A DNA stretch of 33,159 nt from an uncultured Lachnospiraceae bacterium (GCA_947626285.1 CANQRR010000037.1:1-33159); one strand, 5' to 3'; shown: positions 20,794 through 29,561, counted from the stretch's first letter. Numbers and translations are program-made. The notes: generated from the letters alone by a model not told the origin.

Positions 20794-22633
20794 AGAAGTC
20801 CAGGTCGATATAAAAACGGTTCAGTTGTTCCGGGAAGTGGCGAAAGCCGTTGCGCCGCCGCCGCTTTTGACCGTCAGCGAATGGGCCGACAGTTACAGAC
20901 GCCTATCGGCGGAAGCCGCGGCGGAACCTGGACAATGGAACACAGACCGCGCGCCGTATCAAAGGGCAATCATGGACGCGGTAAACGACGCGGAAGTCGA
21001 AGAAATCGTGATAAAATCGTCCGCACAGGTCGGAAAGACGGAACTGATCCTGAACGTGATCGGTTTTTTTATTGACTACGATCCCGCGCCGATCCTTGTG
21101 TTGCAACCGACACTTGACATGGCACAGGCTTTTTCAAAAGACAGGCTTGCGCCTATGATCCGAGACACGCCAGCACTTCACGGCAAAGTCAAGGACGTCC
21201 GATCGAGGGATTCCGGGAACACGATTCTTCACAAAAAGTTTCCAGGCGGTCACGTCACGATCGCGGGCGCGAATTCGGCGTCGTCGCTGGCGTCACGTCC
21301 GATCAGAATTGTTCTAATGGACGAAATTGACCGCTATCCGGCCAGCGCGGGAACTGAAGGAAATCCGATCAAACTTGCGGAAAAAAGAACGGCGACGTTC
21401 TGGAACCGGAAGAAGATCAAAGTTTCGACGCCTACGGATAAATTAACAAGTCAGATCGAAAAGGAATATGAAACCGGCACAATGGAAGAATGGAATGTTC
21501 CGTGTCCGTGTTGCGGCAAATATCAGCCGTATGAATGGGCGCGGGTTCATTTTTCAGATGTGACTATGGAATGTAAATTCTGTACGGAACGATTTTCTGA
21601 AGTAGACTGGAAATCCGGCGAAGGGAAATATATCGCAGAACATCCGGAACGGAAGAAAAAGCGGTCGTTTCACTTAAACGAATTAGCGTCGCCCTGGAAA
21701 CACTGGGAAGAAATCATTGAAGAATTCAAGGACGCGAACCGGGCCGTCAAGGAATCCGGCGACGTGGAACGCCTGAAAGTCTGGATCAATACCACGCTGG
21801 GCGAAGCCTGGGAAGAACGCGGCGAATCCGCCGACGACGATTCCCTGTTGAACCGGCGTGAAAGGTATATGGCCGATCTTCCGGAAGGCGTCCTTCTTGT
21901 CACGGCCGGGATCGACGTTCAGGACGATCGTTTCGAGGTCGAAATAACAGGGTGGGGCCGGGGCTATGAATCATGGGGGATCAAGTACGAAAAGATTTTC
22001 GGCGATCTGGAAAAAGAAGAAACCTGGGCGAAACTGGAAGAATATCTTGATCGCGAATTGTACTTCGAGGACGGCCACAGCCTTTTGATCGCGTGTTCCT
22101 GTATTGATACAGGCGGACACTTTACCACGCAAACATACAAATTCCTGAAGCGCATGGAGCGCAAGAACAAACGGATTTACGGTATAAAGGGCATGGGCGG
22201 CCCTGGATTGCCGCTGATCTATAAATTATCGACGAACAACAATCTGAAAGTGAAGGTTTTTATTTTGGGCGTCGATTCTGGAAAAGAAATTCTTATGACG
22301 CGCCTGAAAACGGTGGACGAAGGCCCCGGATTCTGTCATTTCCCGATCAATAAAGATCGCGGATATGATGAAACGTATATCAAGGGCCTGAATTCGGAAC
22401 AGCGTGTCATTCAGATGAAGGACGGGCGGCCGGTCATGAAGTGGGTAAAAAAGACCGGAACGAGAAACGAGCCGCTTGACCTTCGCAATTATTCCACGGC
22501 GGCGGCGGAAATCTTGCGGCCGGATTGGGAAGTCCTTGAAAGAAAAGTGAAAGCGGGGATCAATTACATGAAAAGGCAACCGAAAAAGAAGTCGGCGCGT
22601 TCCGGAACGGTCAGCCGCGGAATTCAGTTATAA
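20786..22633 (+). CDS. terL: Terminase large subunit (lambda GpA family)
   Basis: 615 residues. Walker A-like SSAQVGKTE (78-86) and Walker B IVLMDEID (175-182) mark the packaging ATPase. A zinc motif, CPCCGK ... CKFC (about 238-265), and the nuclease half beginning near GVLLVTAGIDVQDDRFE (about 370) with ACSCIDTGGHFT match the GpA family rather than P22 or T4 terminases. Length is near the usual 600-640. GpA terminases make staggered cuts at cos, so the virion DNA probably has cohesive ends. Confidence 0.93.
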   Translation: MNKEVQVDIKTVQLFREVAKAVAPPPLLTVSEWADSYRRLSAEAAAEPGQWNTDRAPYQRAIMDAVNDAEVEEIVIKSSAQVGKTELILNVIGFFIDYDPAPILVLQPTLDMAQAFSKDRLAPMIRDTPALHGKVKDVRSRDSGNTILHKKFPGGHVTIAGANSASSLASRPIRIVLMDEIDRYPASAGTEGNPIKLAEKRTATFWNRKKIKVSTPTDKLTSQIEKEYETGTMEEWNVPCPCCGKYQPYEWARVHFSDVTMECKFCTERFSEVDWKSGEGKYIAEHPERKKKRSFHLNELASPWKHWEEIIEEFKDANRAVKESGDVERLKVWINTTLGEAWEERGESADDDSLLNRRERYMADLPEGVLLVTAGIDVQDDRFEVEITGWGRGYESWGIKYEKIFGDLEKEETWAKLEEYLDRELYFEDGHSLLIACSCIDTGGHFTTQTYKFLKRMERKNKRIYGIKGMGGPGLPLIYKLSTNNNLKVKVFILGVDSGKEILMTRLKTVDEGPGFCHFPINKDRGYDETYIKGLNSEQRVIQMKDGRPVMKWVKKTGTRNEPLDLRNYSTAAAEILRPDWEVLERKVKAGINYMKRQPKKKSARSGTVSRGIQL

Positions 22634-22648
22634 AAAGGCGGTGATTTT

Positions 22649-22882
22649 ATGGGAAATGTCAAGGAAGAACGCCTGACGTTGTTAAGAAACAGGCTTCAAA
22701 ACTATTATGCCGCTGAAGAAGCGATCCTTCTGAATCAGGAATATGTAATCGGCACAAAGAGCCTGAAACGGGCTGATCTGGCAACCGTCCGCGCCGCGAT
22801 CAAGGATTTACAGGACGAAATTGAAAAATTAGAGGGCGGCGGCAAGAACAAAGCGTTCCGTTTTGTGCCGCGAGACATATAA
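22649..22882 (+). CDS. Head-tail joining protein, gpW-like / DUF6148
   Basis: 77 residues, start ATG at 22649 after AAAAGGCGGTG. Helical N-terminal half (ERLTLLRNRLQNYYAAEEAIL), a strand LKRADLATVRAAIKDLQDEI and a charged C-terminus. Length and position between terminase and portal match lambda gpW and the DUF6148 joining proteins, which act at the portal neck after packaging. Confidence 0.75.
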   Translation: MGNVKEERLTLLRNRLQNYYAAEEAILLNQEYVIGTKSLKRADLATVRAAIKDLQDEIEKLEGGGKNKAFRFVPRDI

Positions 22883-22897
22883 AAGGGGGCTGAAAAC

Positions 22898-24592
22898 GTG
22901 AATATCTTCGACAAGATGATCGAAAAAATAAGCCCGCGCGCCGCGCTTCAGCGCGAAGCTGACCGTTTCAAGCTGGAAACAATCCGATCTTTCCGGAATT
23001 CCGGGTATGACGAAAGCGGGGCTTCCAGGTCGAAAAATTCAATGAAGGGCTGGCGGGCGCGAAGCCTGACGCCGCAAGAAGACATAGATCAGAACCTTCC
23101 GACGCTTCGCCAGCGTTCGCGAAGCCTTTTCATGTCCGCGCCGCTGGCGACGTCCGCGATCAAAACGAACCGGACAAATATCGTCGGCCAGGGCTTGCGG
23201 CTGAAAAGCACGATCGACGCGGAATTCCTTCACATGACGCACGAACAGGCGCAAGAATGGCAGAGGGCCGCGGAACGTGAGTTCAATTTCTGGGCGTCAA
23301 AGAAATTATGTGACGCGACGCGCGTGAATAATTTCTATGAAATTCAACAGGTCGCGTGTTTGAATTGGCTGATGAACGGCGACGCCTGTTGTCTGATCGA
23401 GTACGACAAAAGCACAAAGAAATATTTCCCGTATGGCTTGCGGCTTCACTTGATCGAATCTGACCGCGTATCAACGCCACAGTCGGCGGGAACATACGTC
23501 GATCTAATGGCCCGGAATCCGGCGACGAAGAACAGGATTTTCAACGGCGTCGAGGTTGACAGCCGCGGGAAGGTGGTCGCGTATCATATTTGTTCCAGCT
23601 ATCCGGGATCGAACCTATATCCGAAAAAGACCTGGACGCGCGTGAAGGCGTTCGGGGATCGGACGGGAAGCCCGAACGTCCTTATGATCTACGAATCAGA
23701 GCGGGCGGAACAATACCGCGGCGTTCCTTACCTGGCCCCGGTCATTGAATCGCTGAAACAGCTTACACGATACAGCGACGCCGAAATGATGGCCGCCGTT
23801 ATCAACGGATTCTTCACCGTGTTCGTCACGTCGGAAAGCGGCGTCACGGATCAGCCGTTCACGGGCGTCACAGAAGAAGGCGACAATGTGACGGACGATG
23901 ATATTTCGTATGAGTTAGGCCCCGGAATGGTGAACGTCCTTCAGCCTGGCGAAAAAATCGAAATCGCGGACGCAAAGCGTCCGGCAACGAATTTCGACGC
24001 TTTCGTGTCGGCCCTTGCAAAGTATATCGGCGCGGCCCTTGAAATCCCGTATGAATTACTGATGAAGTCTTTCAATGCTTCTTATTCAGCGTCACGGGCG
24101 GCGATCCTGGAAGCCTGGAAAGCCTTCAAGATGAAAAGAACATGGCTTGCAAACGATCTATGTCAGCCGGTTTATGAAATGTTCCTGGCCGAAGCGATCG
24201 CGTCAGGCCACCTTCGCGCGCCTGGCTTCTTCCTTGATCCGCTGATTAAGGAAGCATATTGCAAAGCACAATGGAACGGCCCGGCGCAAGGAATGATCGA
24301 TCCGCTGAAGGAAGTCAACGCGGCTGAAAAGCGGATCAGCCTGAACCTGTCAACGCATGACCGCGAGACAACCGAAATGACGGGCGGCGATTTTGAAAGC
24401 AATATCCGCCAGTTACAGCGGGAAAAGAAACTGATTGCAGACCTGGAGCCGGAAAAAGCGGCGGCCCCGGAACCGGGAAGCGATACAAACAACAAAGAAG
24501 AAGGTGAAGGGAATGAAAAGAATGGAAATTCTGAACCGGGCGGCGATCCGCGCGGCGGCCCCGGCCCCGGCGACGGCGGCGAACAAAAATAA
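22898..24592 (+). CDS. Portal protein (lambda gpB family)
   Basis: 564 residues from a GTG at 22898 with AAAAGGGGG upstream. The N-terminal part has RSLFMSAPLATSAIKTNRTN and VGQGLRLKSTID, and the middle has YRGVPYLAPVIESLKQLTRY, all typical of lambda-family portals; GAALEIPYELLMKSFNASYS marks the conserved core. The C-terminus is low-complexity, rich in Gly, Glu and Pro (PGGDPRGGPGPGDGG). A dodecameric portal forms the DNA channel of the head. The end overlaps the protease gene by 80 bases. Confidence 0.92.
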   Translation: MNIFDKMIEKISPRAALQREADRFKLETIRSFRNSGYDESGASRSKNSMKGWRARSLTPQEDIDQNLPTLRQRSRSLFMSAPLATSAIKTNRTNIVGQGLRLKSTIDAEFLHMTHEQAQEWQRAAEREFNFWASKKLCDATRVNNFYEIQQVACLNWLMNGDACCLIEYDKSTKKYFPYGLRLHLIESDRVSTPQSAGTYVDLMARNPATKNRIFNGVEVDSRGKVVAYHICSSYPGSNLYPKKTWTRVKAFGDRTGSPNVLMIYESERAEQYRGVPYLAPVIESLKQLTRYSDAEMMAAVINGFFTVFVTSESGVTDQPFTGVTEEGDNVTDDDISYELGPGMVNVLQPGEKIEIADAKRPATNFDAFVSALAKYIGAALEIPYELLMKSFNASYSASRAAILEAWKAFKMKRTWLANDLCQPVYEMFLAEAIASGHLRAPGFFLDPLIKEAYCKAQWNGPAQGMIDPLKEVNAAEKRISLNLSTHDRETTEMTGGDFESNIRQLQREKKLIADLEPEKAAAPEPGSDTNNKEEGEGNEKNGNSEPGGDPRGGPGPGDGGEQK

Positions 24593-25727
24593 ATTCTGGA
24601 ATTTCGTTGACGCTGGCGGCGACACGGCGACGCTTCAGCTTTTCGGAACGATCCAGTCCGAAAAAAGCTGGTGGAGCGAAGACAATGTGACGTACCGCGA
24701 TTTTATCAACGAATTGAACGGCCTGGGCGACAAGAAAACAATCCGGGTTGAAATCAATTCGGGCGGCGGCGACGTGTTCGCGGCAAATGCGATTTATAAT
24801 GCGCTTCTGGCACATAAGGCGACGGTCGAAGGGTATGTGATCGGCTTGTGTGCGAGTGCGGCGACAATCGTTCTTATGGCGTGTACCACGCGGAAGATCG
24901 CGAAGAACGCGCTTCTTATGGTGCATAATCCGACAGTGACAGTTTTCGGGGCGTACAGTTCCGAAGAACTTCTGAAGCTGGCGGAAGTCACGGACAAGGT
25001 GAAAGCGTCGATCAAAACGGCGTACAAAGAACGCCTTGACAAGACGGACGACGAAATCGACGAATTGATGAATACTGAAACATGGTATGTCGGACAGGAA
25101 GCGATCGACGACGGTTTTTGTACTGATCTGATCGAGGAATCCGCCGACGTTCTGGATTTCGTCAACGGTAACACGATGAATGTGAACGGGATCGTTCACA
25201 CATTCCGGAATGATTACGTTGAAACGGTCGTTCCGGATAATGTTCGCAAGAAGGTACTTGAATTTTCTAATACGCCGCAGAATTCCGGTACTTTTTTGAA
25301 TATCAAACACAAGAAAGGAAATGAAAACATGGGCGAGAATGGAAACAAGTTCGAGAATGTGGAACAGTTAAGGGCCGCTTATCCGGAATTCTGCAATCAG
25401 ATCGAGAATTCCGCGATCGCGTCAGAACGCGCGCGCCTTCAGGCGATCGACAAAATCGCGGCGGGCGTTCCGGCTGAAATGCTGGACAAAGCGAAGTACA
25501 CGGAGCCGATCACGGCGGAAGCGTTAAGTTATGCCGTTCTTTCGGCGTCGAACGCGGCCGGATCGAAGTTCCTGAACAACATGGTTGACGATTTAGGCGG
25601 TTCCGGGGCCGGAAGCGTCGGATCGGAGCCGGGAGCGGGCGCGCCGTCCGGAGCGGAAGACGAATCCGCGGCAAGGGTGAACGGCCTTGCGGGTGCAATG
25701 AAAAAAGACAGAAGAAGGGGGAAATAA
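24513..25727 (+). CDS. Head maturation protease, ClpP-like, with C-terminal scaffold
   Basis: 404 residues from the ATG at 24513 (GAAGGTG upstream). Residues 40-215 are a ClpP/S14 fold: oxyanion segment INSGGGDVFA (81-90), catalytic Ser115 in GLCASAA and catalytic His138 in LLMVHNP, with the Asp further on. A linker leads to a scaffold-like helical C-terminal region. An internal in-frame start at 25329 has its own binding site and would give the scaffold alone, as in lambda C/Nu3. The protease removes scaffold and matures the procapsid. Confidence 0.88.
   Translation: MKRMEILNRAAIRAAAPAPATAANKNKFWNFVDAGGDTATLQLFGTIQSEKSWWSEDNVTYRDFINELNGLGDKKTIRVEINSGGGDVFAANAIYNALLAHKATVEGYVIGLCASAATIVLMACTTRKIAKNALLMVHNPTVTVFGAYSSEELLKLAEVTDKVKASIKTAYKERLDKTDDEIDELMNTETWYVGQEAIDDGFCTDLIEESADVLDFVNGNTMNVNGIVHTFRNDYVETVVPDNVRKKVLEFSNTPQNSGTFLNIKHKKGNENMGENGNKFENVEQLRAAYPEFCNQIENSAIASERARLQAIDKIAAGVPAEMLDKAKYTEPITAEALSYAVLSASNAAGSKFLNNMVDDLGGSGAGSVGSEPGAGAPSGAEDESAARVNGLAGAMKKDRRRGK
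25329..25727 (+). CDS. Nested scaffold protein from an internal start
   Basis: 132 residues in the same frame as the protease, starting at the ATG at 25329 with AAAGGAA nine bases upstream. Sequence MGENGNKFENVEQLRAAYPEF, helical, then a Gly/Ser/Ala-rich tail and basic end. The internal ribosome binding site and the boundary between protease and scaffold domains correspond to the lambda C/Nu3 arrangement. Separate translation is inferred. Confidence 0.55.
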   Translation: MGENGNKFENVEQLRAAYPEFCNQIENSAIASERARLQAIDKIAAGVPAEMLDKAKYTEPITAEALSYAVLSASNAAGSKFLNNMVDDLGGSGAGSVGSEPGAGAPSGAEDESAARVNGLAGAMKKDRRRGK

Positions 25728-25728
25728 T

Positions 25729-26121
25729 ATGAATCTGTTTGAGAAAATCGGCGAATTCACGCCGGACAGCCTGATCGTATCAAATGAATTCCCGATCCTG
25801 AAGGAAGGGTGTGGGCTGAAACAGGGGCAGAAGGTTTTGAAGCGCGGTTCCCTGATCGTCAAGGACGGTTCCGGGGATTTCGTGATCGCGCCACAGGAAA
25901 GCGAGGGCGTGACGGCGTTCGGAATCCTTGCGGACGACGTTGACACGGGCGACACGGGCGAAGACAAGGTTCCGGCCGTCTGCTATGTGACGGGGATCTT
26001 CAATCCGGAAGCGGTGATCGTCGGAGAGTCGGCAACCGTGACGGATTACGCGGACGCAATGCGCGGAAGGTCGATCTTCCTTCGCGCCGTGCAGAATTAC
26101 GATCCCGCGCCGGGAAAATAA
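25729..26121 (+). CDS. Head decoration protein (lambda gpD-like)
   Basis: 130 residues, start ATG at 25729 after AAGGGGG. Residues 1-130 follow the head decoration domain: FPILKEGCGLKQGQKVLKRG, GILADDVDTG, VPAVCYVTGIFNPEAVIVGE. These trimers stabilise the capsid. The last codons, CCG GGA AAA TAA, contain the heptamer GGGAAAA (26112-26118) with a strong hairpin six bases downstream, so a share of ribosomes may shift by -1 and add 126 residues from the next frame. Confidence 0.85.
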   Translation: MNLFEKIGEFTPDSLIVSNEFPILKEGCGLKQGQKVLKRGSLIVKDGSGDFVIAPQESEGVTAFGILADDVDTGDTGEDKVPAVCYVTGIFNPEAVIVGESATVTDYADAMRGRSIFLRAVQNYDPAPGK

Positions 26122-26155
26122 TCAGCCCCGTCGTCAAAGCGGTGGACAGCGGGGC
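26112..26155 (+). promoter_or_regulatory. Programmed -1 frameshift signal at the decoration gene stop
   Basis: The heptamer G GGA AAA (26112-26118) lies in the decoration frame directly before TAA. After a 6-base spacer comes a stem, GCCCCGT-C-GTC (26125-26135) with GAC-A-GCGGGGC (26145-26155), loop of nine bases. Heptamer, spacer and GC stem fit the standard -1 signal; lambda uses the similar GGGAAAG. Confidence 0.7.
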
Positions 26156-26498
26156 GCAATGCTACGATAAAACGGCCGCTGATCTTCAGGAAAATATCGT
26201 TGTCAAAAGGGATAAAATCACGGGAACGCTAAAGCACACAACCGGATTCAAGGCGTTCGGGGAAGGCGAACAGGACGGAAATTTCCTTGCCCTGGCACTT
26301 CCCGCCGATCCTGACGTCGAAATCACGACAGAGGTTATAAACGGGAAGTCCGGCCCGGTCAAGGTCGGAGAAGAACGCTTTTGCGTGTACCGGATCACGG
26401 ACAAGGATCGCCAGAAGATCAAAGTCGCCTATAAAAAGGGCGGCGACACGGTAACAAAAGTTTATACACTTACCGGATTAAAACTGAAAGGAGAATAA
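26142..26498 (+). CDS. Frameshift-dependent extension of the decoration protein (open frame from 26118)
   Basis: The frame is open from 26118 to 26498. From the first possible start, a GTG at 26142, it gives 118 residues, but there is no ribosome binding site there, and typical-looking sequence (ISPVVKAVDSGAQCYDKTAA) extends upstream right to the slippery site. Expression by -1 frameshift as the C-terminal half of a fusion of about 256 residues is therefore more likely than a separate protein. The domain is beta-rich (TGTLKHTTGFKAFGEGEQ; KVYTLTGLKLKGE), similar to small capsid-associated proteins of Clostridia phages. A separately translated protein remains possible. Confidence 0.65.
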   Translation: MDSGAQCYDKTAADLQENIVVKRDKITGTLKHTTGFKAFGEGEQDGNFLALALPADPDVEITTEVINGKSGPVKVGEERFCVYRITDKDRQKIKVAYKKGGDTVTKVYTLTGLKLKGE

Positions 26499-26504
26499 AA
26501 AAAC

Positions 26505-27539
26505 ATGGCTGATTATACCACACGTGAAATGATGGCGGCGCGCGATCAGACGCCGCCGGTCAGAACATTTTTACAGAACACTTTCTTCCCGGACAGCAAC
26601 ACGCACGTCACGGAGAAGGTCGAGTTCGACGTCAGAAAGGGTAAACGGGTTATGGCCCCGTTCGTCGCGCCGCGTGTCGGCGGGAAGGTGCTGACGCGCC
26701 AGGGATTCCACACGAATCAGTTTACGACGCCGAAGATCGCGCCGGAAAGACCGCTGACGATCGACGACATTTCGGCGCGCGCGATCGGTGAGAACATTTA
26801 CAGTCAGAGAACGCCGGAAGAAAGGGAAGCGGAACTTCTGGCGAAAGACTACACCGATCTGGAAGAAGCGATTTCCAGAAGAAAAGAGTGGATGTGCCGC
26901 CAGATTCTTTTCGACGGCAAGATCGACGTTCAGGACGAAGACGAAGGGCTTGATTTCCAGGTCGATTTCGGCTTCTCGAACAAGTACGTCCTGACAACGG
27001 ATCAGTATTGGTCGGTTGCGACGGTCAATCCGCTTCCGCTTCTCCGCACGATCCGCAAAGACATTATCAAGAAGACCGGGATCGCGCCGGATATTATGAT
27101 CTTCGCGGGCGACATGATCGAAGACTTCATCACGAACAAGGCGATCGTCGAAGCGATCGACAAGCTGAACATGAAGAACGTCCTGATCGAGCCGCGCGTT
27201 GTCGATCCCGCGCTGACCTTTTACGGCCGTATTCAGGAACTTGACATGGATATTTATTCCTACGACGAATGGTTCCTGAACGACGAGGGCGAGGAAGAAT
27301 CTATCGTTCCGGCCGGACACGTGCTGATCGGACATTCCAAAGGCGAAGGCGCGATCGAGTACGGAGCGGTTACGCAGATGGAAGGAAAACAGTTCGTCAC
27401 GTATGAGGGCGATCTTGTTCCGAAGGTGTACGCGGACGAAAAGAACGAAGTGAAGATGTTCCGTCTGACGTCAAGGCCGCTTCCGCGTCCGTATGACGTG
27501 GAATCCTGGGCCGTCATTGAAAAGAAAGGGGATGACTAA
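26505..27539 (+). CDS. Major capsid protein (lambda gpE family)
   Basis: 344 residues, start ATG at 26505 after GAAAGGAG. Lambda-type HK97 fold: N-terminal PVRTFLQNTFFPDSNTHVTE, then VEFDVRKGKRVMAPFVAPRV, the spine-helix region, VLIEPRVVDPALTFYG, and the C-terminal LTSRPLPRPYDVESW that closes this family. The length matches gpE relatives. It assembles the icosahedral shell, follows the decoration genes, and has no fused scaffold, which is supplied by the nested protein at 25329. Confidence 0.93.
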   Translation: MADYTTREMMAARDQTPPVRTFLQNTFFPDSNTHVTEKVEFDVRKGKRVMAPFVAPRVGGKVLTRQGFHTNQFTTPKIAPERPLTIDDISARAIGENIYSQRTPEEREAELLAKDYTDLEEAISRRKEWMCRQILFDGKIDVQDEDEGLDFQVDFGFSNKYVLTTDQYWSVATVNPLPLLRTIRKDIIKKTGIAPDIMIFAGDMIEDFITNKAIVEAIDKLNMKNVLIEPRVVDPALTFYGRIQELDMDIYSYDEWFLNDEGEEESIVPAGHVLIGHSKGEGAIEYGAVTQMEGKQFVTYEGDLVPKVYADEKNEVKMFRLTSRPLPRPYDVESWAVIEKKGDD

Positions 27540-27541
27540 TC

Positions 27542-27910
27542 ATGACATATAAGGCAAATATCAAGGTCGTTCACGGCGGGAAACTTTATCCGGCCGGAAC
27601 GATCCTTCCGGACACGATTTCAAAGGCTGATATTGAATTCCTGAAGTCCAGGGGCTATCTGACGCCGTGCGAGGATGAAGCGGCGGCCGCGGACGATTTC
27701 GACGACGATTTCGACGAAGCGACGCCGGAAGACGATTTCAAGACGGCCGACGAAATCGGGAAGCTGAGATCAAAGAAGGACGTCAAGGATTACGCCGACA
27801 AGATCGGTTGTGACCTGGGCGACGCCTGGGAAGACAAGACGCTGAAAGAGTTGAAGGAAGCCGTGATCTTATACCAGGACGAACAGGAAGCCGCGGCCGA
27901 CGCTGAATAA
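27542..27910 (+). CDS. Head-tail region protein with acidic linker
   Basis: 122 residues, start ATG at 27542, two bases after the capsid stop and after AAAGGGG. The N-terminal half (YKANIKVVHGGKLYPAGTIL) resembles a small connector domain, then an acidic run (DDFDDDFDEATPEDDF). The C-terminal helix pair (IGKLRSKKDVKDYADKIG) resembles a HeH/LEM-like DNA-binding segment found in phage head-completion proteins. The exact role is not certain. Confidence 0.65.
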   Translation: MTYKANIKVVHGGKLYPAGTILPDTISKADIEFLKSRGYLTPCEDEAAAADDFDDDFDEATPEDDFKTADEIGKLRSKKDVKDYADKIGCDLGDAWEDKTLKELKEAVILYQDEQEAAADAE

Positions 27911-27923
27911 GGCGGGCGATCCC

Positions 27924-28247
27924 ATGACGTTCAAAGAACAGCTTGAAAAAGACCTGGACAATATTTTTTTCAATCCGCTAGAATTCGGGGAATGGCACAC
28001 AATAAACGGCGAAAAGAAGCTGATTGTCGTTGATAATGATATGCTGGCGAAGCTGGTACTTGGCAAGACAGAGCGCGACGACGGGATTTTGTCCGACAAA
28101 ATCCTGATCTTCGTCCGCGAAGATGATCTTGATTTTGAACCGGTTTCGGAAATGCTGATCGAATACGACGGCAATCAGCACGAAATAACGGACGTCCTGA
28201 CCGATTTCGGCGGATATACTATCATTTTAGGGGCAAATCAGGGATGA
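27924..28247 (+). CDS. Head-tail joining protein (lambda gpFII-like)
   Basis: 107 residues, start ATG at 27924 (AAGGCGGGCG upstream). The pattern FFNPLEFGEWHTINGEKKL and, near the end, ITDVLTDFGGYTIILGANQ matches gpFII-like and ATP-binding sugar-transporter-like joining proteins of lambda-type heads. It attaches the tail to the filled head. Stop and next start overlap in ATGA (28244). Confidence 0.75.
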   Translation: MTFKEQLEKDLDNIFFNPLEFGEWHTINGEKKLIVVDNDMLAKLVLGKTERDDGILSDKILIFVREDDLDFEPVSEMLIEYDGNQHEITDVLTDFGGYTIILGANQG

Positions 28248-28834
28248 GCAGTATTATTGAAGTCAAGATTCTGAACCAGAAGGAAATTGAAAAGCGGCTG
28301 GGAAACATGAAATCGAAGGCCCCGGTCGTCATGGCCCGCGCAATCAACCGCGCCGTGACAGCCGCTAAAACCGCAATGGGGAAGGAAGCGAGTTCTAAAT
28401 ACTATGTCACAAGCGGGGCCGTGAAATCAACGGTCACGCTGACGCGGGCGAACGCCGGAAATTTGCGCGGCGTTGCAACGTCGAGAGACGCGCGTGTTCC
28501 GCTTTACAAATTCAAGGTTAGCCCGAAAACGCCGGTCAAGGTTTCCGGCCGGAACAGGCGAAGCCCGTCAGTCTACAAGGCCGCCGTTAAAAAGGCGGGC
28601 GGATATAAACCGCTTGACGGGAATCCGAAGCCGTTTGTTACGGGTTTCGGTTCCGGACACACGGGCGTTTTTGAAAGGAAGTCGTCAGCACGGCTTCCGA
28701 TTTCGGAACTTTACGGCCCGGCCGTTCCGCAAATGCTGAAATCCGAAGACGTTTTTCCAGAGATCGAAAAGCGGGCGAATGAGGTATTGAAGAACAGGCT
28801 GGATCATGAAATTTCGCGCCTTCTGGCGCAATAA
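28244..28834 (+). CDS. Minor tail protein Z-like (gpZ family)
   Basis: 196 residues, start ATG at 28244 overlapping the previous stop. The N-terminal ARAINRAVTAAKTAMGKEAS and the region VTSGAVKSTVTLTRAN, followed by ARLPISELYGPAVPQML, are the signature of the phage gpZ family, which completes the tail terminus facing the head. It is basic and helical. Position and size agree with lambda gpZ relatives. Confidence 0.8.
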   Translation: MSSIIEVKILNQKEIEKRLGNMKSKAPVVMARAINRAVTAAKTAMGKEASSKYYVTSGAVKSTVTLTRANAGNLRGVATSRDARVPLYKFKVSPKTPVKVSGRNRRSPSVYKAAVKKAGGYKPLDGNPKPFVTGFGSGHTGVFERKSSARLPISELYGPAVPQMLKSEDVFPEIEKRANEVLKNRLDHEISRLLAQ

Positions 28835-28846
28835 GGGGGCGGACGA

Positions 28847-29320
28847 ATGGACGATATTGACCTTCAAAAGACGCTGATCGCCAGGCTGGAAAAGATTTTT
28901 GAACATTTCACGCTGGCGAACAATAAGACGGAACCGGTTCACGTGAATGTATATCCACAGGAATTACCGGCGAAAGAGGGGAAGAACGATGATAAACATT
29001 TCCCTTATGTGCTGGTATGCCTGGACGAAGAAGAAATCCGGGAATCGGAGTTCGGCCCGGAAGGGATCGCAAGCGTTTATTTTGTCGTCGGCGTCAAGGA
29101 CGACAACAAAAACAAGAACGGTCACTTCGACGTTGCCCGCATGATGAACATGATCGTCGAATCTTTCCTTGAATGTCCGGTTGTCGGGATGAAATACCGG
29201 GTTCGGTTCCCGATCAACAAAAAGTTCCAGGAAGAAGAAACACATCCGTATTACATCGGCGGGATTACGACGTTCTGGACGCTTCCGCTTCCGAACATGA
29301 GGGAAACAGAATATGATTAA
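28847..29320 (+). CDS. Tail terminator/completion protein
   Basis: 157 residues, start ATG at 28847 after AGGGGGCGG. Alpha/beta fold (LQKTLIARLEKIFEHFT; HFPYVLVCLDEEEI; GIASVYFVVGVKD) like gpU-type terminators; C-terminal GGITTFWTLPLPNM. Gene order before the sheath is that of myovirus-type Gram-positive phages. It would cap the tail tube and interface with the neck. The overlap with the next gene is eight bases. Confidence 0.65.
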   Translation: MDDIDLQKTLIARLEKIFEHFTLANNKTEPVHVNVYPQELPAKEGKNDDKHFPYVLVCLDEEEIRESEFGPEGIASVYFVVGVKDDNKNKNGHFDVARMMNMIVESFLECPVVGMKYRVRFPINKKFQEEETHPYYIGGITTFWTLPLPNMRETEYD

Positions 29321-29546
29321 CAACGAACCTGTCCTGATCTATTTAGGGCCTACAATCCGCGGCGTGGTAAAACACGGCGCGTCTTTTTGTTCCGGTTTCC
29401 CGCGCCAGCTTGAAGAATTCAGCGCGGAAAACAAGGTTATCAAAAACCTGATCGTTCCAGTTTCCAAAATCCAGGAAACGACGAAGGCAATTTCCACGGA
29501 AGGAACGGTCGAAAATATCGCCTTCAGGAAACTAAAAAACGCATGA
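29313..29546 (+). CDS. Small conserved protein preceding the sheath
   Basis: 77 residues, start ATG at 29313, overlapping the preceding stop. Sequence MINNEPVLIYLGPTIRGVVK then FCSGFPRQLEEFSAENKVI; beta-rich. In Clostridia myovirus-type phages a protein of this size and pattern sits just before the tail sheath; its structural role is not known to me. The frame ends 15 bases before the sheath start. Confidence 0.7.
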   Translation: MINNEPVLIYLGPTIRGVVKHGASFCSGFPRQLEEFSAENKVIKNLIVPVSKIQETTKAISTEGTVENIAFRKLKNA

Positions 29547-29561
29547 AAGGAGCAATAAAAA

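Noticed and set aside
24336-25310. Long - strand open frame (324 codons) opposite portal and protease
   Set aside because: Shadow of two strongly identified genes; arises from GC-rich codon use.
26571-27335. 254-codon - strand frame opposite the capsid gene
   Set aside because: Shadow of the major capsid gene; Arg/Val/Asp-biased composition typical of antisense frames.
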